Positions 59,901-64,000 of a DNA stretch of 64,000 nucleotides are shown here, one piece after another. The notes under the pieces were generated by a model. That model ran no database searches. It was not told the DNA's origin and saw nothing but the letters and a program-made list of their open reading frames with translations. Source of the stretch: Hedera helix (Eukaryota; Streptophyta; Magnoliopsida; Apiales; Araliaceae); the NCBI GenBank assembly GCA_947179155.2, contig OX359282.1:25899221-25963220 (forward strand). The letters run 5' to 3'. Every line of letters starts with the position of its first letter. The first letter of the stretch is position 1. A program made the position numbers and the translations under genes.

Positions 59901-62900
59901 AACTTTTATTATGTCACAAACTCCACTAAACTTCAAAGGCATTACAATTTGCATAAACAGTACCCGGATGCTAACATCATATTCATGCTTAATCCTTAGA
60001 AACTGTTTCTGAATTCCAAAAGGTAACCTTGAAATGCAATATGTTGAATATACAAGTTATATGTATAAAACATCAGAGTGCCAATAAAGTGTGGTTTGTT
60101 CTGGAGCATGTTGATCCTTAATAAAGTAAAAAGATAAACAGAAAGCCTCTTGCCAATCACACATGAAGACACGCAGAGAGACAAAGAAGAGAGAGAGAGA
60201 GAGAGAGAGATCATTATAAAAAATTATAAATTAAAGAGGGACAACGATTAAGAAGAACAAAAGTAAAAACACTGGAACTATATAGTAACCTTCATCCATG
60301 GCCCTACTGGTAGATGCAAGCTAACCAGTATCCAGCATTATCAAGAATGAAAAAAAAAGATTAGTAAGGAAGAAAAGAAAAGCATTAAGAGATTGAAATA
60401 AATAAAGCAATTAGTACATTAACTATTGTCCAGACATTTTAAGCATCCTGACAAAAGCGAAGAAGCTAACACAATATCACATATATTGTCTGTGCTATGA
60501 CTCCTTTGCTTTATCGCTTATATGAGAATTTTTTTAAAACCAGTTTGAGACACATAAATATTATTACACAGGTGGAGAAAAAAGCTCCTTAGGCTCCAAA
60601 ATAATACATAGCACAAAATCTCACACTCAGCAAGGGAGGGGGGAGGAGAACACTTTCACTGTATGTGAATCATAAAAATCAAAATACTCGTGGGATATGG
60701 CTTCCAGATTTTCAATATGAAATCAGGAATGTAAAGCAGAACAGCTAGGACCCCTCTCACAAAGCAAGTAACTAAATTGGATTTGCCAAGTAAGTCCCTC
60801 GTCAGAAGAGGTCAAGCACTGCTGAACAGCAATGAATAACTGAATATGTTTCTTCACCAAATATGAGTGTGCACGTGGGTAAACTATCATGTCCTCATCA
60901 ACCAAGACAAACAAAAGGGCGGGAGGAATAAAGAACCTAATATGTAACTTGACAGCATGACAAAAGAAATCAAGAAATTTCTCTAAAACAATCAGTAGAG
61001 AAGCCTAAGTGATTAGATATATTAATATTTAGTCTCAAGCAACAACTTCAAAATGTCAACAGACAGAATGACATTGCGACAAATATATACAGGATAGAAG
61101 GAATTTTTTCCTTCAGTAATGTTACTCCATGCGAAATCTTATAGTGCAAAAGCCCCAATTCTATCTTCATGCTGCCTCTTCAAACTGCACAATGAAAACC
61201 TTTCACGCCGAGAAAATATTGCAATAATGATGAAAAAAATATAAATTCCTCTGGCAATATTGTATCAAATAGATATAAATATACCTTGTGAAAACTAACT
61301 GATATTGATGCATAATAATTCTTTCAGAGGTTCAAAGTGAGTAAAGGAAAGGGCCTGAGAGAAAGAAAAGTCCGTACACAATATCTGATGATTTCGTCTT
61401 TGTATGACATGATTAAGCAAAAGCACATGCCTTACTATCATTCTATGCAAAATACAAGCTTATTAATAATATAGAGCAATTCAAGGCAACAGTAACGTCT
61501 ATTTACTGTACAAAAACATTGTTAGCTACCAAAAAATAATTTTAATATAGAATAATCTAGTACAAGTGTTACAGCATAAACTTCAGAAACTTCTATAAAA
61601 ATTAGTATTATAGAACTAAAACAGAGTTAAGTTCTTTCTGTCAAAGACAAGCAAAAAAATGTCTTTAAAAAGAAATTATAAACCCAAAATAGACAAAGTT
61701 AAAGAAGAGAAGAAATATCCTCTTGAAAAATTCTTATGGTTAAATTAGGCACTAGATAGTCGGAGAGAGCTTGTATTCTATTAGGAAAACAACTGAGTTT
61801 GACACGTTCAGGTGCTCATGTTTAATTGTACTAATTCCAACCTCTATCACTAATATATTGATTTTGACTCCCTTTCTAATAAAGACCACATATGACACGA
61901 CTTTCTCTGTTAAACTAGGAACATTTACTGAAAGAAAAAAAATTAAAAAAGAATTGCATTTTTGGATGACTTCGGAATGCATGACAACCATATCACAGCA
62001 TCACTAATTAATGATTTGCAATTGGACCTCATTTTGAATCAGGAAATGTGATATAATCTGGGGAAGTGGACATATATTATTAGTATCATACACAGTATTA
62101 TGAATATGACAAAGTGGAAAAATATCTGACCTCTGTAAAAGCAAGATTTATGAGGTAGGAAAGAAATTGTCCGCCAGTAATCATAAGCACATTAGTGCTC
62201 ACAAGACCACCCCTTATTTCTGATGGGGAAGCTTCTGCTATATACATAGGAGCAGTCACAGATGCCACACCCACACCCAAGCCAACCAAAAACCGTCCAA
62301 ATATAAGAACATACGGATTTGGAGCAGCCGCCATAACAATGGAACCCAATGTAAAGACAACATCTGCAAGAAGAGTAGCTCTTTTACGTCCATAGATGTC
62401 ATTTATCGACCCACCAAACGCAGCTCCGATAATTGCACCAACCAAAGCCATGCTCACTATAGTTTCCTGCCAAATAGAGCAACAAACTTCAAAGGAAGAA
62501 AAAATGATACAATATGACATGTTAAACTGCCAATAACAGTAGAATAAGAAATCTGACCCTTAAGAAAGACACAGTTAAAGAGAATACAAGAGAGGTCCAA
62601 GTTGAGGCCTTTTGAGTCTATAGCTTTCTAGCTATATTCAAAATCACAAATTCATACGAGAATAAATTTTTTTGAGTTAAGTGTTACCTTCACGTTCATG
62701 TCAAACAGAACAATCTGATGTAAAAGCCAGTATTTCTTCTTTTTTTTAATGAAAAAGAACAACACAGAATGTATCAAGACCATAAAATAATTTCATTTTT
62801 TGTTATTGTAATTAAAAGTGATTGCTTTACCATTGATCTAATACCATTAGCTCACAACCAACACATTAGCTGGTTAACCCTGTTGGCAATTTTTCATTAC

Positions 62901-63499
62901 AACTTCTACTCGCATTCAATTATTGTTGACAAATTTTTATTTTTATTCTTAAAATCTTAATAATCTTGGGAGTTTTTGAGAGAGGACTTTCCGGTTCCTT
63001 GTCCATCAAAGGAACCGGTCCTTGCATATAGAAAGGCTAATGTTAAAGATATTATTATTCGAGTGTGTTCTACCAAAGTAAAGATGACTGTCTTAAAAAA
63101 AATCTTACATCAAGCTCGTACTACCACAAAAGTATCCCAATTGGTGATGAACCAAATAAATGTCCTTGGGTTCACTTCTTTTTCTTTCTGGTTTCACTTT
63201 CTGTTTAATCATTGTTTTTGGAATCAATTATACATCCTATGCAGTTGCACTGCCAGCAAGAAGAATATAAAATTCTCTCTCATTGATCATTTGTCAATCA
63301 GTGGAAAAAATAACAGCTACATATGGACCTCGTTAAATGCAGGAAAATCGTTTCTAATTTTTGTTCTTTCTGTCTCTTTTCTTTGCTGTGCTACTCAAAT
63401 TTATCCATCAGTTTGTTAGATCACGTACCTGCAGGAAACTACTCTGATTGACTGCTTCAAAGTCATCACGGATATAAAGAAGGGCACCCGATATAACTC
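56949..63499 (-). CDS. INT1: INT1-type myo-inositol transporter (5' exon outside window)
   Basis: Sugar-porter MFS protein; the Arabidopsis INT1 it resembles is a tonoplast H+/myo-inositol symporter releasing inositol from the vacuole. Exons in gene order: 63429-63499, 62131-62466, 58703-58810, 58415-58600, 56949-57590, all with GT-AG borders; 446 codons plus a split Gly codon. Family motifs in order: GVISGALLYIRDDFE, the loop-2/3 GRKRA, PESPRWLYMK, QQFTGINTVMYYSP, DHFGRRK, GPVPWTVNSEIYPESYRG and VPETKGLTFEEVE. A short loop before the tenth helix, without the extra extracellular domain of INT2/INT4, marks the INT1 branch. The C-terminus ends in a di-leucine LLEQGS, like the known tonoplast signal of INT1. 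About 60 N-terminal residues (up to LLFGYDTG in relatives) lie past 64000. No stop or shift breaks it, so it is likely functional. Confidence 0.93.
58601..58702 (-). other. 102-nt stop-free, phase-0 intron of the transporter gene
   Basis: Donor GTACAAAAT follows TACATGAAG; acceptor CTTTACTCAG precedes AAGGACAAA. The length is a multiple of three and no stop occurs in frame, so retention would add 34 residues, largely hydrophobic, between PESPRWLYMK and KDKSEA. Confidence 0.85.
59043..59414. mobile_element. Stowaway MITE in a transporter intron
   Basis: 372 bp with TA on each side. Left CTCCTTCCGTCCAAATGTAG; reverse-complemented right CTACGTCCGTCCGTCGAAGT; both reach TTGTCCTA. This is the standard CTCC.TCCGTCC Tc1/mariner MITE end. 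Confidence 0.85.
60187..60210. repeat. (GA)n microsatellite
   Basis: Twelve GA dinucleotides within the large transporter intron. Confidence 0.9.
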
Positions 63500-64000
63500 C
63501 TGCAAATAACAGCTTCATGTTAAATTAAGATCTCGTGGTTGAAAATTGAGGAAACAAGAAGATATGTAGGAGCTTGATTCACAGGACCATCTTAAGGAGA
63601 CACCTAAGAATAGATTGTCATTCATTTAAGTTTTACTCTAGAGTGCAATTGCTATTATTAAGTTAGAGACTTTATTTCTTCAATTTGTTCCACAATTCAA
63701 CATACCCAATTAATGCTTATTTTTTCCAACTCTATTACTAGAAACAAAGTAATTATGCATAAAGGTGGTCATCCTATTTTCACTTGTAATCCATCTCACT
63801 CCAATATATGTTTTTATTAGGAGATAAGAGAAGTAAGATGAGAAAATCTAAGAACTGCTTGTTGAACATCTAACAAGGCAAGGTGAATATGGGAATTAGG
63901 TCTTATTTTCCTCCTCTCCTTTTTTTCCACTTTTACACTCCCTTCTCTGACTGATCTCATAATGACTGAGAAGAAAATATAGAGAATTTTTTTCAAATTT
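63500..64000 (-). other. partial first intron of the transporter gene
   Basis: Upstream of the exon at 63429-63499, whose acceptor is TTTGCAG. No sequence resembling the N-terminal LLFGYDTG segment is found up to 64000, so the first exon must lie further right. Confidence 0.7.

Larger units (their letters stand above)
58811..62130 (-). other. large intron of the transporter gene
   Basis: 3.3 kb, AT-rich, without conserved coding sequence on either strand. It holds a Stowaway MITE (59043-59414) and a GA microsatellite (60187-60210). Confidence 0.8.

Noticed and set aside
62976..63419. 147-codon plus-strand frame
   Set aside because: It lies wholly within a transporter intron, on the opposite strand, has no recognisable domain and no gene-like context.
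1..64000. tRNA, rRNA or snRNA genes
   Set aside because: Looked for T-loop (GGTTCGAATCC-like) and other conserved words on both strands; only primer-site matches to tRNA-iMet were found, which belong to retroelements.

Overview
The window is nuclear DNA of a flowering plant, most likely a eudicot. It is strongly AT-rich and its genes are spliced. It holds two recognisable plant genes, and most of the remainder is transposon debris. The species cannot be fixed from the sequence.

Genes. A complete two-exon gene on the minus strand (2733..4106) encodes a 189-residue DUF1685-family protein. The last five exons of an INT1-type myo-inositol transporter occupy 56949..63499 on the minus strand; its first exon lies beyond the right edge. 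No tRNA, rRNA or other RNA gene was seen. The two genes show no functional link.

Layout. 1-10.6 kb: the DUF1685 gene, two MITEs, a perfect 56-nt hairpin and a GGTAACC-rich tandem repeat. 10.6-23.4 kb: a decayed Tat-lineage Ty3/gypsy element (gag, protease, RT, RNase H, integrase and a downstream antisense ORF), flanked by 1-kb direct repeats and interrupted in gag by a solo LTR. 24.8-41.5 kb: a nest of one long-LTR family (LTR-A: TGTAAGACC at the start, GGGGGCGTCACA at the end, tRNA-iMet primer site). It has at least five further full or split LTRs in both orientations, some inserted into others, plus a Copia solo LTR and a gag remnant. 44.4-52.7 kb: an Ac-like hAT transposase pseudogene, split by a TIR element that carries richer genic-looking DNA and truncated by a 3.7-kb solo LTR (LTR-B). 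LTR-B carries 15 tandem hairpin units. 52.7-56.5 kb: AT-rich intergenic DNA with a 9-bp-TSD MITE and long AT microsatellites. 56.6-64 kb: the transporter gene, with a Stowaway MITE in its largest intron.

How it fits together. Target-site duplications and reading-frame continuity give a relative insertion order for much of the nest. The most unusual signals are a stem in LTR-A that keeps pairing through paired base changes, the hairpin array of LTR-B, the 1-kb repeats around the Tat block, and a stop-free 102-nt intron in the transporter gene. No complete new biological system was found. All similarities are by eye; no alignment or database search was run.
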